DNA of 44,370 nucleotides from a virus. The stretch spans positions 1 through 44,370 of the IMG/VR virus record IMGVR_UViG_3300047550_004047. One strand, given 5' to 3'. Under the pieces are notes generated by a model. The model worked only from the letters and a program-made list of their open reading frames with translations, was not told where the DNA came from and made no database searches. The translations under genes were made by a program, and so were the position numbers. Shown here piece by piece: positions 13,401-23,629 of the stretch (positions are counted from its first letter, which is position 1; every line of letters starts with the position of its first letter).

Positions 13401-16400
13401 CAAACATTTTAAATTTACACAAAAAACCAGAAATTGCTATAAAAACAGGCAAGAGTGCTCAGTTATCTCCAATAATCATAAATGGCAGAATTGAAAGTGT
13501 CAATGTTCAATATGGTGGAGTTGAGTATCATTCGATCCCCGATATAGTAATTTCTGGCTCAGGAAAGGGTGCCGTTCTAAGACCAGTTGTAGAAAATCAA
13601 AAAATTGTTGGTGTTATTGTCGTTGGTGGTGGATCGGGTTATTCCGAGTCTGATACTAAACTTATCGTAAAATCAACTGGTAAAAATGCGATATTTGATC
13701 CTCAAGTAAGAAGTTTATCCGTCAATACTAATATTCTCTATAATGATGTTACGACAAGTACAAAATTTGCAAATGAAATAGTACGTTCTTCTTATAATAA
13801 TCTCCAATATGGCATTTGTGGTTATTCTGGTGTCTTGCAAACTCACTTTGGAGACAATGGCTCTTCTCATTCTCCAATCATTGGTTGGGCCTATGATGGA
13901 AATCCGATTTATGGTGCCTATGGTTATTCTGATCCAGGTGATAAAAACTCTCCAATCAAAAAGCTCGTATCTGGTTATACTTTAAGTATCTCAAACGTCG
14001 AAAATAGGCCGTCACCCTTCACCGACGGTTTCTTCATTTCAGATTATAAGTTCACAAATTCTGGAGATCTTGATCAGTATAACGGAAGATATTGCATAAC
14101 ACCCGAATTTCCAAATGGAGTATATGCATATTTTGCGACTTCTACAATTGATGATAATGCAAATGTTGTGGGATCATTCCCATACTTTATTGGTGATCAA
14201 TATAGATCAAAATTTATAACTGAAAATAGATTACTGAATCAGTCCTTTAATTTTAATAGTTCCAATTTAATTCGCAATATTCATCCGTTCATCCAGAACT
14301 TCATTTATAACTCCGAAAACCGTGTTGCCTCGATTGATTCTGTCTTATCAGGATCTATCAATTCTTTAGAGATTATCAATTCGGGCGACAATTATAAAGT
14401 CGGCGATTCCTTGGCGTTTGATGAATCCGAGACAGGTGGTGGTGGACTAAGTTGTATTGTATCTGAAATTAATGGTAAGAATATTGTTGACATTCAGACA
14501 ACAACTCAAACTTATAATGATGCAATATTTACTTGGAATGGTCAGAATGAAATCGGAGTTAAAATTACTCCAACTCATAGTTTGGATAATTTGGATTATG
14601 TTTCAATTTCTGGAATCACCACCACACTATCCAACCTTAATGGGTATTACCAGATTGGCATTTCGACATATCAGTCGATTATAACTCAAAATATTCCTGC
14701 AACAGGAAATGTAACGGACATTTATGTTGCTAATGTTCCAGCAAATATTTCTATTGGCAGTTCCATTGGTATTGGTACAGAAACTCTTAGAGTTCTTAAT
14801 GTATATGGAGATGTTATAAGAGTTCTCAGAGGTAACTCTGGTCTTGCTCATACCGCAACATCGACTGTAACCTTTGCACCCGATTCATTTGTAATCAATA
14901 AAAAAACAGATTATTTTGAATCCAAAAATAATGATTTGGTTCATTTCAATCCGAGAAGCTCTGTTGGAGTTGGCACAACTTCTGGAATTGGAATTGGTGT
15001 AACTTATAATATTGGAATTAGTACAAATACTATTATTTCAATACCAACACAATCGATTTATCTTCCAAATCACTCCTTTAAAAATAATCAACAAGTTATT
15101 TTAAGAAAACCATCTGGGGCTTCAGCAATCTCTGTTGCAAATACTTCCGGATCAACATCATTTAATCTCCCATTATCCGGAGATTTTCAGACTGTTTATG
15201 TGATCAGAAAATCTGTGGATCACATTGGAATTGCGACCCAAATTGGGCTCACCACAACTTCTAATGGCCTTTTCTTTACCTCAAATGGATCTGATGATTA
15301 TCAGTATTCATTTGAATCTACATTCACTCAAGTTAAAGGTAATATAGAGAAAAATACTGCTAATGTATCACTGACGACTTCACATCAACTTATTTCGGGT
15401 GATGTGATTAATCTGAATGTTCAACCCTCACTATCAGTTGGTGTAGGAACATCATCTAGTATAAAAGTCGCCCGTGATACATCAACCGGGTGGATTCTCG
15501 TCAATCCTGTTGGGTTCAGTTCAATAGGAATTAATACTATAACAAACGAAATCACACTTCCAAATCATAATTTAAAAACTGGTGATAAGGTGAAATATAC
15601 GGCAGATCTGGTTGCAAGTGGAATCAATACCGGATATTATTATGTTTATAAGATTGATTCCAATAAAATCAAACTGTGTGAGACAAAAATTGATTCAGAA
15701 ATGTATCCGCCAACAGTTGTTAGTATTGTCGGTACCGGTGGATCTAATCAGAAATTGTATTCTGTTAATCCCGAACTTATTTCATATAAGAACAATAATC
15801 TTGTATTCGATTTATCGGATTCTTCTCTTATTGGTTACAAATTTAAGATTTTCTATGACGAATCTTTTAGAGATGAATTTATCTCTACGGGCACAGAAAA
15901 TACATTTGCCGTGACCGGAATCGGAACGATTGGCATCTCCCCCAATGCATCTCTTACTGTTAAGTATAATCAAAATACTCCATATCCTCTTTTCTATACA
16001 CTAGAAAAGGCCGGTTATATTTCGACCGCAGATATAACAGTCAACAATCATTCGAGAATCAGTCTTATTGATAGCCTCTATAATGGCTCTTATAAAATTT
16101 CCGGAATTGGCTCAACCACTTTCTCATTCCCATTAACCCAAAAACCCGAAAGAAACTTATATTCTCAGTCTGAGTGTGATACTCTTACATATTCTACGAT
16201 TTCTTTAACCGAAACTGGTGGGGTTTCTAAGGTTAAAATCCTCTCTCCTGGTGATAATTATAAAAAACTTCCGACTTTCACATCAATTCTTTCTGAAAAT
16301 GGGCAAGGTGCATATATTGCACCAAAGTCAAATACAATCGGAAAAATCAATAAAATAAAGATTCTTGATGAGGGTTATGAATATTCATCAGACAAGACAC

Positions 16401-19400
16401 TGAAGCCTCAGGCCGAAATTTCAAATTACTTATTACTCAAGAACTCAAATTACATCAAATCTGTTTCTGTTGTTGATGGTGGCAACAATTATAATAGTTC
16501 ACCCGATTTAATTGTGATTGATTCGACTTCGGGTCAAAAAATAAATTCTGGTAATTTGAAGGCGATATTGAGTGGCAATTCAATAATCTCAGTTGATATC
16601 ATTGATTCACCAAAAGGACTTCCAGAAATTCCTGTAACAATAAAATCAATAAACAATACAAATGGAGTTTCGATCCAATCCTTACAATACTCTAATTCGG
16701 GTATTGTTACTTGTGCTCTGATTACACCACTCAATGGATTCTCGATTGAGCCCTTTGCGATTGGCGATAAGATCTATGTTGAGGGTATTCAAAAAGAAAC
16801 CTCCGATGGTGATGGGTTCAATTCTGAAGATCACGAATACGATTTCTTTGTTGTCTCAAACTACCAAGGTAGCGGTGCTACTCAAAGAGTTCTTGAATAT
16901 AATCTTTCTGGTATAACGACAAATCCTGGAACTTTAAAGGTAATTGATAATCTTTATGGCAAGATCATCAATTATAATAATTACCCTCAATTTGAGGTGG
17001 TACAAGATTTCTCGCAATTTGTTGTGGGTGAACGATTTCAGGTTAATACACAATTTGGATATGTTGAGACCGATCTCAGAATCACAAAATCAGATAAAAA
17101 TTACATTAAAGTGATCGGAGATTATGATCTCCAATCGAATGATATCATAAAAGGTATTAAATCTGGTTTTATTGCAACAATCAACTCGATTAAAAAATCT
17201 TCTGGTTATTTTATTGTTGATTTTGCATCCAGAAAGGATCTTGGTTGGTCAAATGATACGGGTAAATTAAATCTTGATACTCAGGTCATTCCCGATAACT
17301 ATTATTACCAGAATCTCTCTTATACCGTAAAGAGTTCTCAGACCTGGGAAAATATTGTTAGCCCTGTAAATGGCCTTCTTCATACGAGTGGTCTAAAGAA
17401 CTTTGCCGATACAGAAATTCTTAATACAACTTCGGTTGGAATAGGATCCACCGACTATAGTATTTCTCTATATGATATAATTGACGAATCAAGAGTCGAT
17501 ACAATTTATAATTTCGATTTAACACGAGATATCAATGTTTCTGGAGATACTTCCAAATTCTTAGAATTTAAGTCCAAAAAGTTCTCGGATTATATTGAAT
17601 GTAGAACAAATAGAGTTCTTGAAATTGATGACATCAGTTCTCAGTTTTCTACGTCCGATGCATCCGTAAATACGGATCCTTTTGTGAGAATTGATGACAT
17701 CACTCCAAGTAAAAAATACGATAAGTATTTGGTTCAGGTCACGAACAATGATTTCACGGATGTTCAATTTACGGAACTAATTGTCTTAACTAATGGATCT
17801 AATGTTTACACACTAGAAAAAGGTTCCATTGATTCTGAAACCACTGATAATACAGGATATGCGTCTAATAAACTAGCAAATATCTATGGTTATTCTGATG
17901 AACTTGGTGGAACTTATTTAAGATTTGAGCCCGTCAAGGATCCGTATCATACCACCTATAATATCAAATATCTCAATACGTCCTTTGAAAATTATACAAC
18001 CGGAATTGGTACGAGTTCAATAGGTTTTATCAATCTTATTGGATTGACCAAAAATGTTGCATCCGGTATAACGACAACACTCGTTTCAGAGTTAACATCA
18101 AAGATTAAGTCTTTCTATTCTGAGATTAATATTATTGATAATTCCACAAATGAGATTAACTATGTTGAGATTTTTGTGGATCACGACGGAACTAATACAA
18201 ACATTTCGGAATTTTATTTTGATACCGAGGATGGATTCAGTTCAAATTTCATTGGTTCGTTTGGTGCAACAATAAATTCTGACATTCTTTCACTCAATTA
18301 CACGAATATCTCTAATAATCATGTAACCGTAAGAACAAGGAATGTTGGATTCGGCACCACTGCTGTTGGCGTTGGAACATACAGATTTAAGGCAATTGGT
18401 CAACTTGATGGGACAGAAAAGACCGTTAAGTATGAGTCCTTATATTCTAATGTTTCTGTTGCATCCTCAATTGTTTCATTCGATAAAACCAAATTCTCTT
18501 CTCTGAAATCGGTTATAAGAGTTGGTTTGGGTCAGACTAGTGCATTACATCAAGTAATGATGATTTGTGATGGTTCTAGTACCCAAACAATCCAATATCC
18601 TTTCTTATCGATTGGTAGCACCTCTGGTATTGGTACATTTGGCGGTGAGATCAGTGGAACTACGGCTTCACTCAAATTCTATCCTGATGTAGACATCTCT
18701 GGTAATTTTGAGATTCTGAGTTTCAATCAGGAGTTTTATTCTCAAAATGATTATATTGATTTAAATCAACCTCCTGATTTGACTTATTCTAATGCGAATG
18801 AATCTTTTGGTATTAAAAAATATTTTGCCGTGAATGATGGTGACATCAATAAGTTAAATTTTGATCTGAAATATCAAAATAGAAATATTTTCAAACAGGT
18901 ATTCGATCCATCAAATTCAACAATTTTGAATCCTGTAACCGGTGAATTTAATATACAGCACTTCTTTAGTACTGGAGAAGAATTGACTTATACCGCAAAA
19001 TCTACCTTTGATGGTATTAATCCTACTTCTGTTGGAATAGGGACGACATTGAATAATGTTGGTGTAACAACAAATATTTTACCTCAAACTGTATATGCAA
19101 TAAAAATAAATCCGACGAAATTTAAAATCTCAACAAGAAAAGATTATGCACTGTTGGGAATAGCCGTGACCTTTGCGAATTATGGGTCGGGGAATGCTCA
19201 CGAACTTGAAGCAGTAAAGAAAAATGAAAAATCCATCATTACAATTAATAATGTAATACAATCTCCTATCGCATATTCTTTGGTGGATTATACAGTTAAT
19301 AATGGGGGTTCTATCGGAGTAACCACAACAATATTTGGACTGAGCGGAATATCTTCTATATCTCTCGGAGATATCATCAAGATTGATTCCGAATATATGA

Positions 19401-22024
19401 AGGTCTCAAATGTTGGATTGGGTACAACCTATTCTGGACCAATTTCATTTGGTGGAACTTTCCCTCTGGTTGAGGTCAAGAGGGGTTTTGTTGGATCTTC
19501 TGCGACAAGTCATACAAATTCATCTGCGGCGTCAATTTATAGAGGCTCTTATAATATCGTTGGTAATGAAATCTATTTCACAGAAGCTCCGGATGGAAGC
19601 CTTGCTGATCAGTTGGGTATTGATTTCGATAATCTTCCAGAATCTAGAGCAACATTTAGTGGGCGAGTATTCCTTAAAAATGATTATACCGAAAACCGAA
19701 TTTACGATAATATCACAGAAAAATTTACCGGAATTGGTCAAACTTATACACTAACTGTTGGTGGTGCAAACACCACTGGTATTGGAACAACCGGAGGAAA
19801 CGGTATCGTTTTAATCAATGGAATCTTCCAGACGCCAACAACTGACAATAATCCAAATAATAACTTCAAAATTATAGAAAATTCTGGAATTAGCAGTATT
19901 GTATTCTCCGGGATTAGAACTGATGGTGAAATATTCATATCACAGTCCGATGTGAATATGAATCAGTTACCAAGAGGTGGAATGATTGTATCTCTTGGAT
20001 CAACTCCTGGATTGGGTTATGCTCCTTTAGTAGGGGCCGCCGTTACCGCAATAGTTTCTGGAGGTTCAATCACGTCAATAGGTATTGGAACAACAGGTAA
20101 TTGGGGCTCTGGCTATAGATCCCCGGTATCCATTGCGGTCACAGAATCCGGCCACACTGGTGTAGGTGCGACAATTAGTGCGATCGTTGGTGCCGGTGGC
20201 ACACTTTCGTTTAATATTATTGGTGGTGGTACTGGCTATAACAATCCTTCAATAATTATATCTCCTCCAAATTATGAGAATCTCTCCGTAACCGGAGTAT
20301 CGAGACTTGGAATTGGATCGACCAGTGCATCCGGAACCGGTTTATTGATCAATGTTGATGTTGGTGCAAGCTCCACAACCGGAATTGGGTCAACATTATT
20401 TGAGGTTAAAAATTTCAAGATCTCCAGACCAGGATATGGATTCAAGAAGGGTGATGTGATTAAGCCAGTTGGTCTTGTTACGGCATATGGTCTCTCAAGT
20501 CCTCTATCAGAGTTTCAATTAACAGTTCTTGATGTATTCAATGATTCCTTTGCGGCCTGGCAGTTTGGTAGAGTTGATTACATCGACTCAATTAAAAATC
20601 TTCAAGACGGAATAAGAATAAGATTCCCATTATATTATAATTCACAATTATTGAGTTTTGAGACTAATGATTCTGATCTGGACTCTCAATTAATTGATTT
20701 TAACTCTCTGCTGATCATATTCATCAATGGAGTTTTACAAAAACCCGGAGACTCTTATAATTTCAATGGCGGCACGACATTCAGTTTCACTGAGGCACCA
20801 AAACCAGAAGATGATGTTGCAATTTTCTTCTACAGAGGTAGTGATGGCGATAGTACAATTGTCAATGTGAATGAAACCATAAAGATCGGTGATGGTGTCC
20901 AGGTATTCAGTTCAAATGCAAATCTTCAAAATACAATAACTCAAGATCTAAGAACGATTTCTAATATAAGCTCATCTGATACCATTCAAACAGAATTATA
21001 TCAGACACAAGGCATCGATTCATTGAATTATAAACCGCTTAGTTGGTCAAAACAAAAGGTCGATAAAATCATTGATGGCCAATTCGTATCAAAATCAAGA
21101 GACTCTATTGAATCACAGATTTATCCAACAGCAAAGGTTATCAAAAACCTTACACCAACAGATACGACGATTTGTGTTGATGACGTTCAATTTTTCAATT
21201 ATGAAAATGAGGTATCGCCAAACTTCGGTGGTCTGATCATTTCTGGCTCACCAGACCCCGTTTCTGCCGCCGTGACGGCCGTTGTATCTGCCGGAGGTAC
21301 AATCCAATCACTCGTGATTGAAACGCCTGGTAGCGGTTATTTGGGCTCTTCTGTGAGCGTCAGAATCTCGGCACCGCCAAGAGTCGGAGTTGGGATTGGC
21401 ACGACGGCAACTGCCACAATTGCGGTCGTCAATGGATCTCTGTCAACTCCGATCACAATCACGAATCCGGGCTTTGGTTATACCACATCAATTCAACCCG
21501 GTGTAATTGTACCACTTCCGAGTCCATCTTATGAAAATATTTCAAATATTACATCAATAACAGGAGTTGCCGGAAGTATAACCGGAATTGGCTCGACTGT
21601 AGGCATTGGTACTGCTCTGGCGATTAAGTTTACATTATCGGATACAACGGGTCTTTCGGTTGGTCAACCCATTTATATCTTCAACACCAAAGTGGGTAAT
21701 GGTGTAACTTCAATTTATACCACAAATTCCAATGCTATAGGTATTGGTACAACATTCTTAGATAACATCTATAATATCAGTGCCATTAATAGTTCCGTTG
21801 GAATTATAACTTGTAATGTTCACTCGGATTCAAATCTTGTCGGCATCACGACCACTGGAGTTGTTGGTAATTTCTCATGGGGTAAATTGACCGGATTTAC
21901 TAGATCATCTTCTCCAATTTCAATTGCCGTATCTGGCTATAATGTTGATTCTGGACTCTCGACGTTCCCGACAATACAAAGAAGAGGTTATGGGCTAAGA
22001 GATACCGGTGCAATTAAAAAGTGA
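10430..22024 (+). CDS. gp7: Giant gp7-like baseplate wedge / structural protein (3864 aa)
   Basis: The product is more than three times the length of T4 gp7 (about 1030 aa). Residues about 190-265, 'GNFIKSARTLYESKGTEESF', 'RILFNVLFGE', then 'DPLNLVGQTI', align by eye with the C-terminal part of T4 gp7 ('...YSTKGIEASYKFLFKVL', 'LTEDLVGQTI'), so the N-terminus is the baseplate-anchoring part. The remainder is beta-rich and repetitive: modules of the types 'G-G-x-x-Y-x-x-x-P-x-I-x-I', 'N-H-G-x-x-x-G-d-x-v-x-Y' and 'G-I-G-T-T'. Around residues 1140-1260 is a YHYH-like segment ('GWAYDGNPIYGAYGY', 'YAYFATSTID'). The long tail probably forms peripheral baseplate or fibre-like extensions for host contact (inference). 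Identity as gp7 also fits its place between gp6 and gp8. Confidence 0.75.
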   Translation: MIQAGTEARVKIQQIIENQLPSFILEESPKTVDFLRQYYISQEYQGGPVDILENLDQYIKLDNLIPEVVVGSTVLTNDIDVKSDVISVTSTKGFPQNYGLIKIDDEIITYTGITTNTFTGCIRGFSGVTSYHQNLNSEELVFSTSQASSHTAQTSIKNLSSLFLQEFYKKIKYSLTPGLENLDFVPDLNVGNFIKSARTLYESKGTEESFRILFNVLFGETPKVIDLEQFLIKPSSASYLRRDVVVVDAISGDPLNLVGQTIIKKNDSTTTAAVSEVETIGRGGKTYYKLLLFVGYDDAFPTITGSFTITGSTKNSNIINISSSTITVDSTIGFPESGSLYSGNNIITYTSKSVNQFFGCDGITEIIPSNSIIRSDETYYGYENGDLTKKVEFRITGVLSDYMGLTDNSVVEEGEYIGIRNLGEDIKIPIDNPTYKEIFANSWNYNTTSKIATASNINFEYPDIASDVQNTYNENDEYMYVASNSLPSYQITNKLFSYNASGVSDFDSITGLYGIITFNEKVSFITGSEVYYESSNSTISGLEAGYYFVEVLSDKKQIRLYYSRSVIGTENYIKFGELSLGSHNFTLRTQKEKILSPQKILRKFPLSVDIGDGESDETPIGSIGMLINGVEIFGYKSDNKIYYGPLEKINILNGGQSYDVINPPSLQITTGSAKVLPVVSGSLEKIYIDPQEFDIDIIVSVALTGGNGRGASFEPIIQKRRREIEFDARLLENGGGIDATNETITFTSNHGLINGESVVYRPGNNPLLGIGTYNGSNTNTGKTLKKESTYYIKYINDKTIQLYNSLSDYNSGINTVGFTTIGTSGIQKFATQPKNTLTEIKVLNGGENYTNREIRVSPSGISTATNIITFNNHGFESGEIIVYNYETSPVSGLSSSHRYQVIKIDSNTFSLADAGIGGTSVSDYQRGRVIPFNSTGSGYQIFNYPKINLGVEYCAVGLGSTQFRGTINATPIVRGEIIGVNVYEHGQDYGSNILNLHKKPEIAIKTGKSAQLSPIIINGRIESVNVQYGGVEYHSIPDIVISGSGKGAVLRPVVENQKIVGVIVVGGGSGYSESDTKLIVKSTGKNAIFDPQVRSLSVNTNILYNDVTTSTKFANEIVRSSYNNLQYGICGYSGVLQTHFGDNGSSHSPIIGWAYDGNPIYGAYGYSDPGDKNSPIKKLVSGYTLSISNVENRPSPFTDGFFISDYKFTNSGDLDQYNGRYCITPEFPNGVYAYFATSTIDDNANVVGSFPYFIGDQYRSKFITENRLLNQSFNFNSSNLIRNIHPFIQNFIYNSENRVASIDSVLSGSINSLEIINSGDNYKVGDSLAFDESETGGGGLSCIVSEINGKNIVDIQTTTQTYNDAIFTWNGQNEIGVKITPTHSLDNLDYVSISGITTTLSNLNGYYQIGISTYQSIITQNIPATGNVTDIYVANVPANISIGSSIGIGTETLRVLNVYGDVIRVLRGNSGLAHTATSTVTFAPDSFVINKKTDYFESKNNDLVHFNPRSSVGVGTTSGIGIGVTYNIGISTNTIISIPTQSIYLPNHSFKNNQQVILRKPSGASAISVANTSGSTSFNLPLSGDFQTVYVIRKSVDHIGIATQIGLTTTSNGLFFTSNGSDDYQYSFESTFTQVKGNIEKNTANVSLTTSHQLISGDVINLNVQPSLSVGVGTSSSIKVARDTSTGWILVNPVGFSSIGINTITNEITLPNHNLKTGDKVKYTADLVASGINTGYYYVYKIDSNKIKLCETKIDSEMYPPTVVSIVGTGGSNQKLYSVNPELISYKNNNLVFDLSDSSLIGYKFKIFYDESFRDEFISTGTENTFAVTGIGTIGISPNASLTVKYNQNTPYPLFYTLEKAGYISTADITVNNHSRISLIDSLYNGSYKISGIGSTTFSFPLTQKPERNLYSQSECDTLTYSTISLTETGGVSKVKILSPGDNYKKLPTFTSILSENGQGAYIAPKSNTIGKINKIKILDEGYEYSSDKTLKPQAEISNYLLLKNSNYIKSVSVVDGGNNYNSSPDLIVIDSTSGQKINSGNLKAILSGNSIISVDIIDSPKGLPEIPVTIKSINNTNGVSIQSLQYSNSGIVTCALITPLNGFSIEPFAIGDKIYVEGIQKETSDGDGFNSEDHEYDFFVVSNYQGSGATQRVLEYNLSGITTNPGTLKVIDNLYGKIINYNNYPQFEVVQDFSQFVVGERFQVNTQFGYVETDLRITKSDKNYIKVIGDYDLQSNDIIKGIKSGFIATINSIKKSSGYFIVDFASRKDLGWSNDTGKLNLDTQVIPDNYYYQNLSYTVKSSQTWENIVSPVNGLLHTSGLKNFADTEILNTTSVGIGSTDYSISLYDIIDESRVDTIYNFDLTRDINVSGDTSKFLEFKSKKFSDYIECRTNRVLEIDDISSQFSTSDASVNTDPFVRIDDITPSKKYDKYLVQVTNNDFTDVQFTELIVLTNGSNVYTLEKGSIDSETTDNTGYASNKLANIYGYSDELGGTYLRFEPVKDPYHTTYNIKYLNTSFENYTTGIGTSSIGFINLIGLTKNVASGITTTLVSELTSKIKSFYSEINIIDNSTNEINYVEIFVDHDGTNTNISEFYFDTEDGFSSNFIGSFGATINSDILSLNYTNISNNHVTVRTRNVGFGTTAVGVGTYRFKAIGQLDGTEKTVKYESLYSNVSVASSIVSFDKTKFSSLKSVIRVGLGQTSALHQVMMICDGSSTQTIQYPFLSIGSTSGIGTFGGEISGTTASLKFYPDVDISGNFEILSFNQEFYSQNDYIDLNQPPDLTYSNANESFGIKKYFAVNDGDINKLNFDLKYQNRNIFKQVFDPSNSTILNPVTGEFNIQHFFSTGEELTYTAKSTFDGINPTSVGIGTTLNNVGVTTNILPQTVYAIKINPTKFKISTRKDYALLGIAVTFANYGSGNAHELEAVKKNEKSIITINNVIQSPIAYSLVDYTVNNGGSIGVTTTIFGLSGISSISLGDIIKIDSEYMKVSNVGLGTTYSGPISFGGTFPLVEVKRGFVGSSATSHTNSSAASIYRGSYNIVGNEIYFTEAPDGSLADQLGIDFDNLPESRATFSGRVFLKNDYTENRIYDNITEKFTGIGQTYTLTVGGANTTGIGTTGGNGIVLINGIFQTPTTDNNPNNNFKIIENSGISSIVFSGIRTDGEIFISQSDVNMNQLPRGGMIVSLGSTPGLGYAPLVGAAVTAIVSGGSITSIGIGTTGNWGSGYRSPVSIAVTESGHTGVGATISAIVGAGGTLSFNIIGGGTGYNNPSIIISPPNYENLSVTGVSRLGIGSTSASGTGLLINVDVGASSTTGIGSTLFEVKNFKISRPGYGFKKGDVIKPVGLVTAYGLSSPLSEFQLTVLDVFNDSFAAWQFGRVDYIDSIKNLQDGIRIRFPLYYNSQLLSFETNDSDLDSQLIDFNSLLIIFINGVLQKPGDSYNFNGGTTFSFTEAPKPEDDVAIFFYRGSDGDSTIVNVNETIKIGDGVQVFSSNANLQNTITQDLRTISNISSSDTIQTELYQTQGIDSLNYKPLSWSKQKVDKIIDGQFVSKSRDSIESQIYPTAKVIKNLTPTDTTICVDDVQFFNYENEVSPNFGGLIISGSPDPVSAAVTAVVSAGGTIQSLVIETPGSGYLGSSVSVRISAPPRVGVGIGTTATATIAVVNGSLSTPITITNPGFGYTTSIQPGVIVPLPSPSYENISNITSITGVAGSITGIGSTVGIGTALAIKFTLSDTTGLSVGQPIYIFNTKVGNGVTSIYTTNSNAIGIGTTFLDNIYNISAINSSVGIITCNVHSDSNLVGITTTGVVGNFSWGKLTGFTRSSSPISIAVSGYNVDSGLSTFPTIQRRGYGLRDTGAIKK

Positions 22025-22039
22025 CTTTAATGGTCAATA

Positions 22040-22050
22040 CTAAATATATA
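22040..22050 (+). promoter_or_regulatory. Late-promoter-like motif before gp8
   Basis: CTAAATATATA at 22040-22050 resembles the T4-type late promoter TATAAATA and lies 17 nt upstream of the gp8 start. No -35 is expected for such promoters. Confidence 0.4.
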
Positions 22051-22066
22051 AAAAACCTATATTCAA

Positions 22067-23626
22067 ATGTCCGCACTTGTAACAGACCAGTTCAGAATAC
22101 TAAATGCGACCAATTTTATAGATTCGATAGACAATTCTTCAAATTCATATTATGTCTTCGTTGGTCTGGCAAACCCCACTGCTGCCGGTTTTGGTCGGAC
22201 GGATACTTGGGACACTAATACTCCAAATCCCACAGATAATTTTGATTATTTGAATCATTATGAATCGACTATTCTGTTTGGTAAAAGAATTACAAGTGCG
22301 AACATAAGAAGAGTTATTCGAAAGATTAATTGGACATCGGGTCAAAAATATGAAATGTATAGACCCGATTATAGTGCGATTAATCCATCTCCGGTTACGG
22401 GATCACTGAGGCTTTATGATGCCAATTATTATGTGGTAAATTCTGATTACAGAGTTTATATTTGTATTGATAATGGATCTTCTGGAACTAATCCTAAAGG
22501 GAATGCTTCTCAGTTTGAACCAACATTCACGGATCTAGAACCATCGAGTTTTTCTGATGGTTATACTTGGAAGTATCTTTATACAATATCTCCGAGCGAT
22601 ATTATAAAATTTGATTCTACAGAATACATCACCGTACCTAATGACTGGGATACATCAAGTGATACTCAAATTTCTGCAATTAGAGATAATGGCAATTCGG
22701 AATTAAACCAGAATCAGATTAAAAAAGTATACATTCAAAATGCGGGTTTGGGTTATCCTGCGGGAACTCAAACATATAATCTTGTTGGTGATGGATCCGG
22801 TGGTACAGTATCCGTGACCGTAGATTCTTCCACAAAGATCTCCAATGTCGTCGTTACATCTGGTGGTAAAAATTACACCTTTGCACTTGTCGATTTAAAC
22901 ACAACGGCAAATCCTGGAACCTTTGCCCAACTAATTCCCATCATTCCACCTTCAAAGGGCCATGGATTTGATGTTTACAAGGAATTGGGTGCAGATAAGG
23001 TCTTGATTTATGCCAGATTTGACGATTCAACTAAAGACTTCCCAACTGATTCAAAATTTGCACAAGTTGGAATTATGAAAAATCCAACGGTTTATGACTC
23101 AACAGGAATCAATACATCGATTTATAATGAAAATCAGTTCTCGGCTATACATGCAATGAGATTTGATGGAACGGTATCAGGAACTCCGGCAATAGGAGAT
23201 AAAATCCGTCAGTCGGTTACTGATGGTACGGCATATGGTTATGTCGTCTCTTATGATTCGGAAACAAAAGTTCTGAAGTATTCGCAAGATCGTTCACTAT
23301 ATTATGGCGGTGGCGGACATTCAACCCACCAAGATTTTGTCGGAATGTCGTCATTCTTCTCCGCAAATAACACCAATCTTGCATTTGAATCCGGTAAACA
23401 AGTTATAAATCAATCTGGAAGTTTTTCGGCTACTGTGGGTAGTTTCTCTGGTATTACAACGACGATTTCTAATAAGATCATAAATCTTGGCGTTCAATTT
23501 ACAAATGGTCTTGCCTTGCCAGAAATAAATAATAAGTCTGGAGATATAATTTATATCGACAATAGACCTCTTGTTACGAGAAATTCTAGACAAAAAGAAG
23601 ACATTAAAATTATCCTGGAATTCTAA
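22067..23626 (+). CDS. gp8: Baseplate wedge subunit gp8
   Basis: A 519-aa protein longer than T4 gp8 (334 aa). The N-terminal part has 'YYVFVGLANPTAAGF...W' and 'YRVYICIDNG'...'DGYTWKYLYTISPSDIIKFD', then 'EYITVPNDW', matching the T4 gp8 pattern (GYVWEYLFEIPPD, EYIVVPWP). The last 27 residues (DIIYIDNRPLV...EDIKIILEF) match the T4 gp8 C-terminus (MIYMENRPPI...EEINILFTF). Extra central sequence includes the repeated module 'NAGLGYPAGTQTYNLVGDGS' and 'VTSGGKNYTF'. gp8 dimers connect gp7 and gp10 in T4 wedges. Confidence 0.88.
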   Translation: MSALVTDQFRILNATNFIDSIDNSSNSYYVFVGLANPTAAGFGRTDTWDTNTPNPTDNFDYLNHYESTILFGKRITSANIRRVIRKINWTSGQKYEMYRPDYSAINPSPVTGSLRLYDANYYVVNSDYRVYICIDNGSSGTNPKGNASQFEPTFTDLEPSSFSDGYTWKYLYTISPSDIIKFDSTEYITVPNDWDTSSDTQISAIRDNGNSELNQNQIKKVYIQNAGLGYPAGTQTYNLVGDGSGGTVSVTVDSSTKISNVVVTSGGKNYTFALVDLNTTANPGTFAQLIPIIPPSKGHGFDVYKELGADKVLIYARFDDSTKDFPTDSKFAQVGIMKNPTVYDSTGINTSIYNENQFSAIHAMRFDGTVSGTPAIGDKIRQSVTDGTAYGYVVSYDSETKVLKYSQDRSLYYGGGGHSTHQDFVGMSSFFSANNTNLAFESGKQVINQSGSFSATVGSFSGITTTISNKIINLGVQFTNGLALPEINNKSGDIIYIDNRPLVTRNSRQKEDIKIILEF

Positions 23627-23629
23627 GAA

